Below are positions 1-8,929 of a stretch of 64,000 nt of DNA, one piece after another (position 1 is the first letter of the stretch; each line of letters opens with the position of its first letter). The notes under the pieces were generated by a model. That model was not told where the DNA came from, searched no databases, and saw only the letters and a program-made list of their open reading frames with translations. A program made the translations under genes and the position numbers. Origin of the DNA: Tissierellia bacterium (GTDB taxonomy: Bacteria > Bacillota > Clostridia > Tissierellales > Peptoniphilaceae); the NCBI GenBank assembly GCA_030535395.1, contig JAUNLK010000006.1, forward strand, positions 1 through 64,000. Reading direction: 5' to 3'.

Positions 1-100
1 GAACTTCTTCCACCTGGGGAATTTCCTCCTCTTGGAGCTCCTCGCCCCCTTCTCCCTGGGCTCTTCCCTTATCTTTGAATTTCTTAATCCATTTGAACAT
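1..100 (-). CDS. ftsY: FtsY, signal recognition particle receptor (N-terminus only)
   Basis: Only the first 33 codons are in the window; the gene runs off the left edge. The translation begins [11 protein letters not shown] and continues into a Glu-rich stretch (EELQEEEIPQVEE), as in the charged N-terminal region that precedes the NG GTPase domain of FtsY. FtsY is the membrane-side receptor for the SRP-ribosome complex. The ATG lies inside the end of smc (17-base overlap, different frame) and is preceded by a strong GAGGAGG ribosome binding site 7-8 bases upstream, so translation is probably coupled to smc. The smc-ftsY order is conserved in Bacillota. The GTPase motifs lie outside the window, so the call rests on the N-terminus and the context. 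Confidence 0.8.
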   Translation of the reverse strand, partial: MFKWIKKFKDKGRAQGEGGEELQEEEIPQVEEV

Positions 101-3100
101 AATGCTGTACCTCCTCTAATTCCATTGACAGCACGGTAGAGACGCCCTTCTCCTCCATGGTCACCCCAAAGAGTCGCTGACACAGGGCCATGGAGGACTT
201 TCGGTGGGTGATCATGATGAACTGAATATCCTCCAATTGCTCCACATAGAGGGAGTAGCGGCGAATATTCTCTTCATCCAGTGCGGCGTCCATCTCATCC
301 AGTACGCAGAAGGGGGACCTTCTCACTTCCAAGAGGGCAAACAAGAGGGCCACGGCCGTCATGGCCCGCTCTCCTCCCGAGAGGAGGCTCAGGGCCTGGA
401 GCCGCTTTCCCGGGGGCTGTGCCTCTATAAAAATACCCGTTTCCAGGGGGTCTCCCTCCTGGTCCCAGCGAAGATAGGCCTTCCCCCCAGAAAATAGTCG
501 CTTGAAGCTCCCCTGAAAGGCCCTGTGGATCTCGTCCATCTTCTCCACAAATTGCTTGCGCATCTGTCCCTCCAGGGAGGCGATGACTCGGGTGAGTTTC
601 TCCTTGGCCAGATTGAGATCTCGAATTTGGCTGCCTAAAAATTCATAGCGCTCCAAGACCTCATCAAATTGCTCAATGGACTGGTAGTTCACCGGGCCCA
701 GGGCCAAAAGTTCCCCCTCCCCCTCCTTGAGCTTTCGCTGAATGGCGGTGAGGGACTCCTCGGGGAAGGGGTCCTCCCCCTCCATGGGATTGGAGGCCAG
801 GCGCTCCTGAAGGCCCTCCGCCCGCTCGGTCACTTTTTCCAAATTGGTCTCCACTTGGGCCCTGTCCTTGCTCAGGCGGACCAGGGCCTCCTCCAATTCC
901 TCCCGCCGCTCATGGTACTGGCTCCGCTCCCTCCGGGCCCGCTCCCACTGCTCATTGAGGAGGAGCTGTTCCTCCTCCCAGCCCTTCAGTGCCTCTTCCA
1001 GCTGGACCAGGGCCCTCTGATTTTCCAGGGTCTTCTCTTCCCCGGCCTCAAGGTTCCGGCTCAGCTGATGGATTCGCTCCTCCAAGTCCTGGCGCTGCTC
1101 TTTGAGAAAGCGCAGGCGACTTCGGTTCTGCTCCAGGGAGCTCTTCCAGCCGCTGACCTGGAGGCTCCATTCTTTGCCCTCCTCCAGGGCCTCTTCCACC
1201 CGGGCTTCCAAGAGACTCAGATCCTGGGAGCTCCGGGCCACTTCCTGAATTTCCAGGGCCTGGAGGGCGGCAGTTCGCTCCGCCACTTCCCCCTCGGCCT
1301 CTCTAATGGCCTCACTCTCCCCCTCGATCTCCCGCTGAAACTGCTCCATTCTCATGGAAAGTTCCCCGCTGGCCTGATTTTGGTGGACCAGTCGCTGCTC
1401 CAGCTCTCTCTTTTTGCTCCGGAGCCCTTCCAAATTTTGGGCCCTCTCCGCTGCCCCCTCATGGAGGACCTGGGCCCTTTCCGCCAGTTCTTGATACTGG
1501 GTGCGCTGTTTTTCAAAATTTTCCTTCACATGGGCCCACTGATCCTCCAGGGCCTGGAGGGTCTTCTTACGATTGAACAGATCCGTCACATCGTACTTTT
1601 GACGGCCTCCGGTGACGGCACCCCCCGTTTGGAAGATGTCTCCCTCCAGGGTCACCACCCGGAACTTTCCCTTTAGGCTCTTACTCAATTGCAGGCCCAG
1701 GGTGGCGTCTTTGGCGATGAGGGTCCGGGCCAGGAGTTGGTCCACCACCGGCTGAAACTGGGGCTGATGGCGGACGCAGTGGGAGGCCACCTCATGGGGG
1801 AGGCCACTTTTGTCCAAAATTTCCTGGGCCCAGGGATCCAGTCCCCGTCCCCGAATATTGCCAATGGGCAGCAGAGTCACCCTCCCCGCCCTGAGTTTCG
1901 CCATATCCGCCAGCATGGCCTTCAGGTGGCGGTCACTTTTAATGACGATATTTTGGGCCGCGCCCCCCAGGGCAGTGGCAATGGCCGTTTCAAAGCCCGG
2001 CTCAATTTCCAAAATCTCCGCCACAGTGCCGTAGATCTCCCCCTGGTAGTCTTTGCCTCGGGAGGATTCCAAAAAGGCCCGGACCCCACTGCTGTAGCCC
2101 TCGTGGCGGAGGACCAGGCGCCGGGTGAGATTTCTCTCATTCTCCACTTCCTGGAGTTTTTTCTCCGTGGCCCTTCCCTCTGCCGCCAGAGCAGTCAGTT
2201 GTTCATTGGCCCCTTTCAGCTCACGGCTGAGGTCCTCCTCCTCCCGGAGCTTCCGTTCCATTTCCCCCTGAAGCTGGAGGAGTTCTCCCTTGGTCTTTTC
2301 CCTGTACTCCAGAGACTCCTTGGACTGCTCCTGAAGGCTGTGGTATCTGCGCTTGAGCTCTTCCGTGCGGTTTTTCCGCTCAGTGAGGAGGAGACCCAGG
2401 GCGTCCAGGCGGGCCCGGTGCTCCTCCTGGCCGCGGGCCCTTTTTCTGAGCTCCTCTTCCTCCTCCTGGGACTCACTCCTGGCCCTCTCCAGGGCTCCCT
2501 TGGCCGCCAGATAGCCCTCCCTGGCTCTCTTCTCCTCGGCCTCTGCCTCCCTGAGGGAGACCACCAATTCCTCTAGGGCCTCGCGAATCTCCGTCCGCTC
2601 GTGGAGGTGCTGGGCAAGTTTTGCCTCCAGGGCGCTGCGCTCCCTTTGGATTCTAGGCGCCTCCCTCTGCCAGTCCGCTTCCTCTCTGCGGTACTGCTCC
2701 AACTTAGCGCTCCACTGCTCCTTCTTCCGGACCCGGGCAAGTTCCCCCTCCCGGCTGGAGGCCTCTCCCTCCTCCAGGGCCAGGAGTTTCCCCTTGACCT
2801 CCTCCCGGAGACTGCGGACCTCTCCCTCCTCTTCCATCAACTCTTCCAGTCGCTTTCGAAGGCTGGAGGCCTCCCTCCGGTCCCTCTCGTAGGCCTCCCG
2901 GTATTTTTTTCGCTCCTTGGCGTGAATACTGGAGCCGTAGGCGGAGATCTGCCGGTTGAGTTCCTGGGCCCTGATCGCCAGGGTCCGCTCCCCCTCCAGT
3001 TGCTCCTTCTGATGGGACACCTCCACATAGATGTCCTCCACGCGGTCCAAGTTCTCCACAGTGCCCTGGAGATTTCTCAGGGACTGGTCCCGCTGCTCCT

Positions 3101-3611
3101 TGAATTTGGAGATCCCCGCGGCCTCCTCGAAGATCTTTCTCCGGTCCTGGGGCTTGTTGCTCAATATTTGATCAATTTGCCCCTGGCCAATGAAGGAGTA
3201 GCCATTTTTTCCAATACCGGTGTCCAAAAAGAGATCGTGGATGTCCTTGAGGCGCACCCTCTGCTTGTTGATGGAGTAGACGCTCTCCCCGGATCGAAAC
3301 AATTTTCGCCCCACGGAGATCTCCTTGTAGGGGAGGGGCAGATAGCCGTCCTCATTGTCAAAGAGGAGGCGCACCTCGGCATAGCCCAGGGAGTTTCTCG
3401 ACTCCGTGCCGCTGAAAATCACATCCTCCATCTTGGAGCCCCTGAGCTGCTTGGGGCTGCTCTCCCCCAAAACCCAGAGGATCCCATCGATGATATTGCT
3501 CTTGCCGCTGCCATTGGGGCCCACGATTCCCGTGATCCCCTGGGAAAAGTTGATGGTGGTACGGCGGGCAAAGCTCTTAAAGCCGTAGAGCTCCATTTCT
3601 TTTAAGTACAT
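84..3611 (-). CDS. smc: Chromosome segregation ATPase SMC
   Basis: A 1175-residue SMC, the normal family length. It forms the core of the SMC-ScpAB condensin that organises and segregates the chromosome. Visible parts: Walker [10 protein letters not shown] at residues 31-39, a long Glu/Arg/Lys/Gln-rich coiled coil, a hinge at about 500-660 (from about [18 protein letters not shown] onward), a second coiled coil, the ABC signature LSGGERA and Walker [15 protein letters not shown] near the C-terminus. The ATG is preceded by GGGAG and overlaps the end of the radical SAM gene by 10 bases; the 3' end overlaps ftsY by 17 bases, giving a tightly coupled radical SAM-smc-ftsY operon. No oddity in the motifs. 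Confidence 0.98.
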   Translation of the reverse strand: MYLKEMELYGFKSFARRTTINFSQGITGIVGPNGSGKSNIIDGILWVLGESSPKQLRGSKMEDVIFSGTESRNSLGYAEVRLLFDNEDGYLPLPYKEISVGRKLFRSGESVYSINKQRVRLKDIHDLFLDTGIGKNGYSFIGQGQIDQILSNKPQDRRKIFEEAAGISKFKEQRDQSLRNLQGTVENLDRVEDIYVEVSHQKEQLEGERTLAIRAQELNRQISAYGSSIHAKERKKYREAYERDRREASSLRKRLEELMEEEGEVRSLREEVKGKLLALEEGEASSREGELARVRKKEQWSAKLEQYRREEADWQREAPRIQRERSALEAKLAQHLHERTEIREALEELVVSLREAEAEEKRAREGYLAAKGALERARSESQEEEEELRKRARGQEEHRARLDALGLLLTERKNRTEELKRRYHSLQEQSKESLEYREKTKGELLQLQGEMERKLREEEDLSRELKGANEQLTALAAEGRATEKKLQEVENERNLTRRLVLRHEGYSSGVRAFLESSRGKDYQGEIYGTVAEILEIEPGFETAIATALGGAAQNIVIKSDRHLKAMLADMAKLRAGRVTLLPIGNIRGRGLDPWAQEILDKSGLPHEVASHCVRHQPQFQPVVDQLLARTLIAKDATLGLQLSKSLKGKFRVVTLEGDIFQTGGAVTGGRQKYDVTDLFNRKKTLQALEDQWAHVKENFEKQRTQYQELAERAQVLHEGAAERAQNLEGLRSKKRELEQRLVHQNQASGELSMRMEQFQREIEGESEAIREAEGEVAERTAALQALEIQEVARSSQDLSLLEARVEEALEEGKEWSLQVSGWKSSLEQNRSRLRFLKEQRQDLEERIHQLSRNLEAGEEKTLENQRALVQLEEALKGWEEEQLLLNEQWERARRERSQYHERREELEEALVRLSKDRAQVETNLEKVTERAEGLQERLASNPMEGEDPFPEESLTAIQRKLKEGEGELLALGPVNYQSIEQFDEVLERYEFLGSQIRDLNLAKEKLTRVIASLEGQMRKQFVEKMDEIHRAFQGSFKRLFSGGKAYLRWDQEGDPLETGIFIEAQPPGKRLQALSLLSGGERAMTAVALLFALLEVRRSPFCVLDEMDAALDEENIRRYSLYVEQLEDIQFIMITHRKSSMALCQRLFGVTMEEKGVSTVLSMELEEVQHYVQMD

Positions 3612-4612
3612 AGATCTCCCTTTCCCTCCTTCAAAACTTCCCTTGCACCCTGTAAGGCCTCCCCGTAGATCCCCCTGAGGGGACCCTCTCCGTATTGAAA
3701 CTTCAGTTTTCTCTTCGTGGCGGCCTCCAATTTTTTTCGGCCCATGGCACCGGGGCCCACCAGCAGATTGATGGATCGGGCCTCTCCCACCGCCCCCAAA
3801 AGATGATTCAGATCCTCACCGGCGATAAATTTCTCGTAGCAGAGCTGATGCTCCGCCAGCTCCCGAAGCTGGGGGTGAAAGGGCCCTCTGGCCCCCTCCT
3901 GGGGCGGCAGGGCCACCCTGATTACGGGAATGCCCTCCCGGTCATAGACTTTCAGAAGTGCCGCCAGCCAGTCCACGGCCTCCACCAAACTCAGTGGGCT
4001 GTAGGCCCCCCGGTCATAGTCCTCCGCCAGGGGGGTGTTGGGAAAGACCTGAGTGGGATAGATCCGCACAAAGTCCGGTCTCTGGTCAATCATCCAGCGG
4101 GCCGTTTTAAGGCACTTTTTCAAACTGTCCTGGGGGAGACCCATCATCTGCTGGAGGCCCAGCTTCATCCCCACTTTCCGGACCAAGTGACAGGCCTCCT
4201 CCATAACGGGAAGGGGGATGGAGCGATTTGCCCTTGAAAGAACCTCGGCATCGGTGGACTGAATCCCAAACTCAATGGTGGCCACCCCCCGCTCCTTAAG
4301 GAAGTTCAGGAGCTCCTCATCCACGGCATCGGGCCGAGTGGAGATGCGAATCTTTTGGCTGTAGGCCCCCGCCACCTGAAGATAGGCCTCCATGGCAGCA
4401 GGAGGCAGGAGGGTGAAGGTGCCCCCGTAGAAGGCAATCTCCAACTCCCCCTCCCGGGCCCCCGCTCGGGGCAGGGCCTCTTCAATGAGGGCCCCCACTT
4501 CCCCGGGACTCAGGGGGGAGGCGCCGGTGATGGTGAATTGATCGCAGTAACTGCAGCGATGGGGACAGCCCACCATGGGCAAAAATATGGGGATGATGTG
4601 ATTTTTTGCCAA
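3602..4612 (-). CDS. Radical SAM protein, Elp3-like, linked to smc
   Basis: The radical SAM cluster motif CPHRCSYC lies at residues 16-23 (Cys16, Cys20, Cys23), followed by the glycine-rich AFYGGTF segment and a domain resembling the Elp3 radical SAM core. There is no acetyltransferase domain, so it is not a full Elp3. This family commonly sits just upstream of smc in Clostridia; the substrate is not known to me. I place the start at a TTG (4612), because GAGGAGG lies about 6 bases upstream and the protein then begins MAKNHIIPIF, giving 336 residues. A longer reading from 4657 has no such site and would run into the upstream hairpin. It overlaps smc by 10 bases. Confidence 0.85.
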   Translation of the reverse strand: MAKNHIIPIFLPMVGCPHRCSYCDQFTITGASPLSPGEVGALIEEALPRAGAREGELEIAFYGGTFTLLPPAAMEAYLQVAGAYSQKIRISTRPDAVDEELLNFLKERGVATIEFGIQSTDAEVLSRANRSIPLPVMEEACHLVRKVGMKLGLQQMMGLPQDSLKKCLKTARWMIDQRPDFVRIYPTQVFPNTPLAEDYDRGAYSPLSLVEAVDWLAALLKVYDREGIPVIRVALPPQEGARGPFHPQLRELAEHQLCYEKFIAGEDLNHLLGAVGEARSINLLVGPGAMGRKKLEAATKRKLKFQYGEGPLRGIYGEALQGAREVLKEGKGDLCT

Positions 4613-4634
4613 GGGCCACCTCCTCTCAGAATTT

Positions 4635-4669
4635 ACAAAAAGAAGAGGACAGCTCACAGAACTGCCCTC
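4635..4669 (-). terminator. Hairpin with U-rich tail between acpP and the radical SAM gene
   Basis: On the minus strand GAGGGCAG and CTGTCCTC pair (8 bp, one G-U) around a loop containing TGTGAG, followed by TTCTTTTTGT. It can serve as the terminator of plsX-acpP. It lies just upstream of the ribosome binding site of the radical SAM gene, so it could also act as an attenuator for that operon. The loop and flanking stem bases resemble the terminator at 15762-15791. Confidence 0.6.
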
Positions 4670-4689
4670 GAAAGGATCACTTTTTCCAC

Positions 4690-4718
4690 ATTATTGATTC
4701 AAATATGGAGGGCCCCAA
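4690..4718 (-). promoter_or_regulatory. Weak candidate promoter for radical SAM-smc-ftsY
   Basis: Minus-strand TTGGGG, 17-base spacer, AATAAT. The -10 matches the consensus at 5 of 6 positions and the -35 at only 3 of 6. It lies between acpP and the hairpin at 4635-4669. If used, the transcript would carry the hairpin in its leader. This is inference from spacing alone. Confidence 0.25.
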
Positions 4719-4736
4719 CTCGGGGATGGGGATGGA

Positions 4737-4964
4737 TCAGTCTTCCAGGGACTCCATTAAATCCAGCACGTCCCCAATGGTTTGAATATTGGTCAATTGC
4801 TCCTCTTCCAGTTCAATGCCAAATTCCTCCTCGAGACTCATGACCAGTTCCACCAACTCTATGGAATCCGCATTCATATCATCTACAAAATGGGTGTCGG
4901 GCCCCAATTGATTTACTTCCAAATTAAATTGCTCGGCAATCAATGCCAGTACTCTTTCCTTCAT
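4737..4964 (-). CDS. acpP: Acyl carrier protein
   Basis: A 75-residue acidic helical protein with the phosphopantetheine attachment site in DMNADSIELVELVM; the modified Ser is the one in DSI (most ACPs have DSL). It carries growing acyl chains for fatty acid synthesis in the cytoplasm and supplies acyl groups to PlsX. The start ATG overlaps the plsX stop by four bases (ATGA), as in the usual plsX-acpP pair. The RNase III gene (rnc), which commonly follows acpP in this neighbourhood, is absent here. Confidence 0.97.
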   Translation of the reverse strand: MKERVLALIAEQFNLEVNQLGPDTHFVDDMNADSIELVELVMSLEEEFGIELEEEQLTNIQTIGDVLDLMESLED

Positions 4965-5935
4965 AGTTGCTCATCCTCCATCGATGGGATCACATTCCCC
5001 TCAATTATCCGTACCATTTCCTCTGCAGCACTGAATATGGCCTTGCCATTGGAGGAGCCATGGGCTTTGATCACCGGTTTTTTCAGACCCAATAGCATGA
5101 CGCCACCTTGATTGGAGGCATCCAGAGGGGAGAGGGCCCTCTTCATCACCAGAGCAAATTTTTGCATTTCCTCCACCGACAGACCAGATTCCTTCAGACT
5201 GCGTTCCAATAAATGATATAGGAAGCCGGCCGTTCCTTCAACGGTTTTTAGGAGGATATTTCCAGGAAAACCATCGGTCACCAGAATATCACATTCCCCC
5301 AGGAAGATGTCCCGGGCCTCCACATTGCCGTGGAAGGGGAGGGAGGATTCCTTGAGGAGCTGATAGGTCTCCTGGCTCCTCCGGTCCCCCTTGCCCTCTT
5401 CCGCCCCCACATTGAGCAGCCCCACCTTGAGCTCCTCCGGATCCTTGTCCAGGACCACCTTGGCATAGCTGTGGGCCATTTTGGCAAAGTCCAGGAGCAT
5501 TTCGGGGGTGGTGTCCATATTGGCGCCGGCATCCAGGAGGATGGTGGAACCCCTCCCGTGGGGAATGATCACGGGAAGACAGGGACGGACCTGCTTGTGG
5601 ATCCTCCCCAAAATGAAAATTCCCCCGGCAAGGAGGGCCCCGGTGCTCCCGGCGCTGATCATGCCATCCACGGCCCCCTCCTTGAGGGCCTTCATCCCCA
5701 GGACAATGGAGCTGTCCTTTTTCCGGCGAATGGCCATGGCGGGCTCTTCAGTATTTTCAATGACACTGCCCGTGACCAGATAGTCCGGAGCCTCCTCAGA
5801 AGTCAAAAGCTCCCTCTGAGATTCAGAACCGGCAAAAACCGGAGTAATCCCCAGCTCCTCCTTGGCACGACGAGCCCCCTCCAGGAGCGCCTCAGGAGCA
5901 TGGTCGCCCCCCTGCAAATCAAATAAAATCTTCAT
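4961..5935 (-). CDS. plsX: Phosphate acyltransferase PlsX
   Basis: PlsX makes acyl-phosphate from acyl-ACP, the first step of the PlsX/PlsY route to phosphatidic acid in Bacillota. The protein opens MKILFDLQGGDHAPEA, close to the family's MKIAVDAMGGDHAP start, and includes the conserved segments VDGMISAGSTGALLAGG, LLDAGAN and LVTDGFPGNI. Length 324 residues is normal. The frame is open further upstream into tRNA-Leu, but that extension is not PlsX-like. I choose the ATG at 5935, which has AAAGGA 7 bases upstream; an ATG two codons earlier is too close to that site. It is translationally coupled to acpP (ATGA). Confidence 0.97.
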   Translation of the reverse strand: MKILFDLQGGDHAPEALLEGARRAKEELGITPVFAGSESQRELLTSEEAPDYLVTGSVIENTEEPAMAIRRKKDSSIVLGMKALKEGAVDGMISAGSTGALLAGGIFILGRIHKQVRPCLPVIIPHGRGSTILLDAGANMDTTPEMLLDFAKMAHSYAKVVLDKDPEELKVGLLNVGAEEGKGDRRSQETYQLLKESSLPFHGNVEARDIFLGECDILVTDGFPGNILLKTVEGTAGFLYHLLERSLKESGLSVEEMQKFALVMKRALSPLDASNQGGVMLLGLKKPVIKAHGSSNGKAIFSAAEEMVRIIEGNVIPSMEDEQL

Positions 5936-5990
5936 CCACATGTCCTTTCTAAAACCGACGCCAAACCATTGATCAAATATCACTCCTTCA

Positions 5991-6018
5991 ATTTTACCCC
6001 ATAATGACAACGGGACAA
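5991..6018 (-). promoter_or_regulatory. Candidate promoter for plsX-acpP
   Basis: Minus-strand TTGTCC, 16-base spacer, TAAAAT, about 50 bases upstream of the plsX start and downstream of the tRNA terminator. A short palindrome TTGATCAA lies between it and plsX. No FapR-type palindrome was recognised here. Confidence 0.45.
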
Positions 6019-6083
6019 GACCCTTCTCCTTGGGGAAGTTCAAATCCTCGGTGCCAGGGCCAAGGAGAGTTTGGGAGGAGCAC

Positions 6084-6118
6084 AAAAAAAGGCCAGATTG
6101 CAAAATTGCAATCTGGCC
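6084..6118 (-). terminator. Terminator after tRNA-Leu
   Basis: A perfect 12-bp stem (GGCCAGATTGCA with TGCAATCTGGCC) with a 4-base loop is followed on the minus strand by seven T. It begins a few bases beyond the tRNA CCA end. The other side also has a T-rich flank, so it could act in both directions. Confidence 0.93.
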
Positions 6119-6128
6119 TTTTGTTTTT

Positions 6129-6215
6129 TGGTGCCGAAGGCGGGACTTGAACCCGCACGGTGTCGCCACCGCTGGATTTTGAGTCCAGTACGTCTGCCAA
6201 TTCCATCACTTCGGC
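6129..6215 (-). tRNA. tRNA-Leu (anticodon CAA)
   Basis: Acceptor arms GCCGAAG and CTTCGGC pair perfectly. The discriminator is A and CCA is encoded (6129-6131). The anticodon stem CTGGA/TCCAG encloses the loop CTCAAAA, giving anticodon CAA, which reads TTG. A long variable arm (GCGGTGGCGACACCGT region) and the T-arm GGGTTCAAGTCCC are as expected for a class II leucine tRNA. Without CCA the gene spans 6132-6215. It has a good promoter just upstream and a terminator just downstream, so it is a stand-alone tRNA transcription unit. Confidence 0.97.
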
Positions 6216-6227
6216 GAATACTAGGAT

Positions 6228-6256
6228 AGTATACCAAAGTGTGAAGGAGTTGTAAA
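6228..6256 (-). promoter_or_regulatory. Promoter of tRNA-Leu
   Basis: Minus-strand TTTACA, 17-base spacer, TATACT; five of six consensus bases in each hexamer. The -10 ends 13 bases before the mature tRNA 5' end, leaving room for a very short leader. It lies between the tRNA and the stop codon of the ZIP transporter. Confidence 0.8.
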
Positions 6257-6258
6257 GC

Positions 6259-7041
6259 TCAACCTAAGGCGATGTCTAAAATGATCATCAATGTAAAGCC
6301 CAGGCCAAAGGTCAGCACGCCGATATTGGAGTGCTCTCCGGAGTTCATCTCGGGGATGAGTTCCTCCACCACCACATAGACCATGGCCCCGGCGGCGAAG
6401 GACAGGAGATAGGGCATCAGGGGCACAATTCTCGTGGCAAAGAGTATGGTCAGTATGCTGCTCAAAGGCTCCACTGCCCCGGAGAGGGTGCCGTAGAGAA
6501 AGGCCTTCTCTTTTTTCATGCCCTCGCCGTGGAGGGGCATGGAGATAATGGCCCCCTCGGGAAAGTTTTGGATGGCGATTCCCAGGGCCAGGGCGAAGCT
6601 CGCTCCGGCGGCCACTCCCGTCTCGCCGTAGAGCCAGGCGGCAATGGACACCCCCACGGCCAGGCCCTCGGGAATATTGTGGAGGGCCACCGCCAAGACC
6701 AGCATGGTGCTCTTCCCCAGGCCCACCTTGGGCCCCTCCACCACCTCAGTTTCCATGTGCTGGTGGGGGATGATGTGGTCCAGGAGGAGGAGAAAGAAGG
6801 TCCCCAGCCAAAAGCCCAGGACCGCGGGGAAGAAGCTCCACCGCCCCATCTCCCCGGACATGGAGAGGGAGGGGAGGATGAGAGACCAGATGGAGGCCGC
6901 CATCATCACGCCCCCGGCAAAGCCCGTGAGTCCCCGGCGAAGTTTGTCGTTTAGCTCCCCCTTCATGAGAAATACCATGGCGGAGCCAGCGGTGGTGCCC
7001 ACAAAGGGTAGTATCAGTTCTTGTATTGCCTTTACATTCAT
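6259..7041 (-). CDS. ZIP family divalent metal transporter
   Basis: A 260-residue membrane protein with about eight hydrophobic segments. The ZIP signature HNIPEGLAVGV in one helix and NFPEGAIISMPL in the next supply the His/Glu metal-binding residues typical of GufA/ZupT-type ZIP proteins. A His-containing loop (DHIIPHQH) lies between helices 3 and 4. It would import Zn or another divalent cation into the cytoplasm; the exact metal cannot be read from sequence. It starts 27 bases after udk on the same strand and probably shares its transcript. AGAGG lies 4 bases before the ATG. Confidence 0.92.
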   Translation of the reverse strand: MNVKAIQELILPFVGTTAGSAMVFLMKGELNDKLRRGLTGFAGGVMMAASIWSLILPSLSMSGEMGRWSFFPAVLGFWLGTFFLLLLDHIIPHQHMETEVVEGPKVGLGKSTMLVLAVALHNIPEGLAVGVSIAAWLYGETGVAAGASFALALGIAIQNFPEGAIISMPLHGEGMKKEKAFLYGTLSGAVEPLSSILTILFATRIVPLMPYLLSFAAGAMVYVVVEELIPEMNSGEHSNIGVLTFGLGFTLMIILDIALG

Positions 7042-7067
7042 CCTCTTGTTTCCTCTTTACACATTTC

Positions 7068-7703
7068 CTATTGATCTATGGAGTCGTTCTTTCTGAGGAT
7101 GGAGGAAATCTTGGTCTGGAGGAGGTCAATGGCCACTCGATTGCTTCCACCTTCAGGGACTATGATGTCGGCATAGCGCTTGGAGGGCTCCACAAATTGC
7201 AGGTGGGCGGGGCGCACGGTGGTCATGTACTGGTCGATGACGGAGTCCAGGCTCCTCCCCCGCTCCTCCATGTCCCGGCGAATCCTCCGGAGGATCCGCA
7301 CGTCGGCATCGGTGTCCACGAAGATTTTTATATCCAGGAGATTGCGAATCTCCTCATCCACCAAAATCAGTATGCCCTCGAAGAGGATGATCTCCCGGGG
7401 CTCCACGTGGACCAAGTCCTCCTTGCGATTGTGGAGGGTGAAGTCGTACTCGGGCATCTCAATGGCGTGTCCCCTCTTGAGCTCCTTGATGTGCTCTGTG
7501 AGGAGACCCCGGTCGAAGGCAAAGGGGTGGTCGTAATTGGTCTTGACCCGCTTTTCATAGCTGAGGTGGCTCTGATCTTTGTAGTAATTGTCCTGCTTTA
7601 AAATCATGGCCCGCTGGGGCTGGATGAAATTTAAAATTTCCCGGGTGACGGTGCTCTTGCCGGATCCACTGCCTCCGGCAATGCCGATGATGATGGGCTT
7701 CAT
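7068..7703 (-). CDS. udk: Uridine kinase
   Basis: A 211-residue P-loop kinase with Walker A GIAGGSGSGKST at about residues 7-18, the nucleoside-binding segment KQDNYYKD, and NYDHPFAFD, EMPEYDFTLHNR and ILFEGILIL as in bacterial Udk. It phosphorylates uridine and cytidine to their monophosphates in pyrimidine salvage. The start overlaps the stop of the U32 gene by four bases (ATGA). The order trmR-trhP-udk matches yrrM-yrrN/O-udk of B. subtilis. Confidence 0.97.
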   Translation of the reverse strand: MKPIIIGIAGGSGSGKSTVTREILNFIQPQRAMILKQDNYYKDQSHLSYEKRVKTNYDHPFAFDRGLLTEHIKELKRGHAIEMPEYDFTLHNRKEDLVHVEPREIILFEGILILVDEEIRNLLDIKIFVDTDADVRILRRIRRDMEERGRSLDSVIDQYMTTVRPAHLQFVEPSKRYADIIVPEGGSNRVAIDLLQTKISSILRKNDSIDQ

Positions 7704-8929
7704 TCTTCCACCTCGATTTCCCTTCTCAGAAAGTCATTGGCCATTACAGGCTGGTCCACGGGAATGGTGAAGTGCTGCTGGACTCTGTTGGCCACCTCCA
7801 TCACTTCCCCGTTCTCATCCCTCATGTCCCGGATTTTTTGGGTGAAAAAGTCCCTGCCCGGTCCCATGATCTCCACCACATCCCCGGTGAAGAGCCGGTT
7901 TCGCTGCTCAATGGTGGCCCGCTGGGTCTTAGGGTCGTAGTCCAGAACCCGGCCCACAAAGTCGAAGCTCCGCTTGTAGGTCCCCTCGCCGTAGACCTCG
8001 CCCCCCTTGGCATCTCCGTAGTAGAAGCCCGTGGTGAAGTCCCGGTGGGAGACCTTCTCCAGTTCCAGGGCGTATTTTTCCGGGGTCTTGAAGTTCTCCG
8101 GCTGAGCGTAGTAGGCGTCGATGGCCCCACGATAGGCCCCGATGACGGTGGCCAGATAGTACTCGCTCTTCACCCGGCCCTCGATTTTCAGGCTGGAGAC
8201 TCCGGATTCAATGAGGGGGGCAATGTGGCCAATCATATTGAGGTCCTTGGAGTTCATAATGAAGGTGCCCTCCCCGTCCTCCACAATGGGATAGTACTCC
8301 CCGGGGCGGTGCTCCTCCACCAAATGGTACTTCCAGCGGCAGGCCTGGGCGCAGTCCCCCTGATTGGCATCCCGGCCACTCATATAGTTGGAGAGGAGGC
8401 AGCGGCCGGAGTAGCTGATGCACATGGCCCCGTGAACGAAGACCTCCAGCTCCAGGCTGCCCCCCAGCTCTCGGTGGATCTTGGCAATCTCATCCAGGCT
8501 GAGCTCCCGGGCCAGAACCGCCCGCTCGGCCCCCAGGTCCCGCCAAAATTTCAGGGCCCCGGCATTGGTGAGGCTCCCTTGGGTGCTCATGTGGATGGGA
8601 ATCTTGCTGTGCTCCTTGACCACGGTGAAGATCCCCGGGTCCGTGACAATGGCCCCATCCACATTTATGGAGTCCAAGTAGCGGACATAGTCCTCCAGGC
8701 CCACCATGTCCTCATCGTGGGGCACGATGTTCAGGGTGACATAGACCTTGCGGCCCCGCTCATGGGCGTAGTTCACCCCCTCCTCCATGTCCTCCGGGGA
8801 GAAGTTCTTGGAGGCCTTTCTCAGGCCAAAGGCGGAGCCCCCCAGGTAGACGGCATCGGCCCCGTAGTCAATGGCCACCTTGAGCTTGGACAGATCCCCC
8901 GCCGGTGCTAAAAGTTCAACCTTCTTCAT
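7700..8929 (-). CDS. trhP: Peptidase U32-type tRNA hydroxylation protein (TrhP-like)
   Basis: A 409-residue U32 protein beginning KKVELLAPAGDLSKLKVAIDYGADAVYLGG. The conserved block EVFVHGAMCISYSGRCLLSNYMSGRDANQG(D)CAQACRW carries the Cys residues thought to hold an Fe-S cluster. Members of this family (TrhP; B. subtilis TrhP1/TrhP2) are needed to make 5-hydroxyuridine at tRNA position 34; 'peptidase' is a historical name. B. subtilis has two neighbouring paralogues, here there is one, closest in size to TrhP2. The start overlaps the end of the methyltransferase gene by 14 bases, and the 3' end overlaps udk by four. Confidence 0.9.
   Translation of the reverse strand: MKKVELLAPAGDLSKLKVAIDYGADAVYLGGSAFGLRKASKNFSPEDMEEGVNYAHERGRKVYVTLNIVPHDEDMVGLEDYVRYLDSINVDGAIVTDPGIFTVVKEHSKIPIHMSTQGSLTNAGALKFWRDLGAERAVLARELSLDEIAKIHRELGGSLELEVFVHGAMCISYSGRCLLSNYMSGRDANQGDCAQACRWKYHLVEEHRPGEYYPIVEDGEGTFIMNSKDLNMIGHIAPLIESGVSSLKIEGRVKSEYYLATVIGAYRGAIDAYYAQPENFKTPEKYALELEKVSHRDFTTGFYYGDAKGGEVYGEGTYKRSFDFVGRVLDYDPKTQRATIEQRNRLFTGDVVEIMGPGRDFFTQKIRDMRDENGEVMEVANRVQQHFTIPVDQPVMANDFLRREIEVEE

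Noticed and set aside
5936..6169. In-frame upstream extension of plsX reaching into tRNA-Leu
   Set aside because: The extension crosses a strong terminator and part of the tRNA, is not PlsX-like, and the ATG at 5935 has a good ribosome site and the normal N-terminus.
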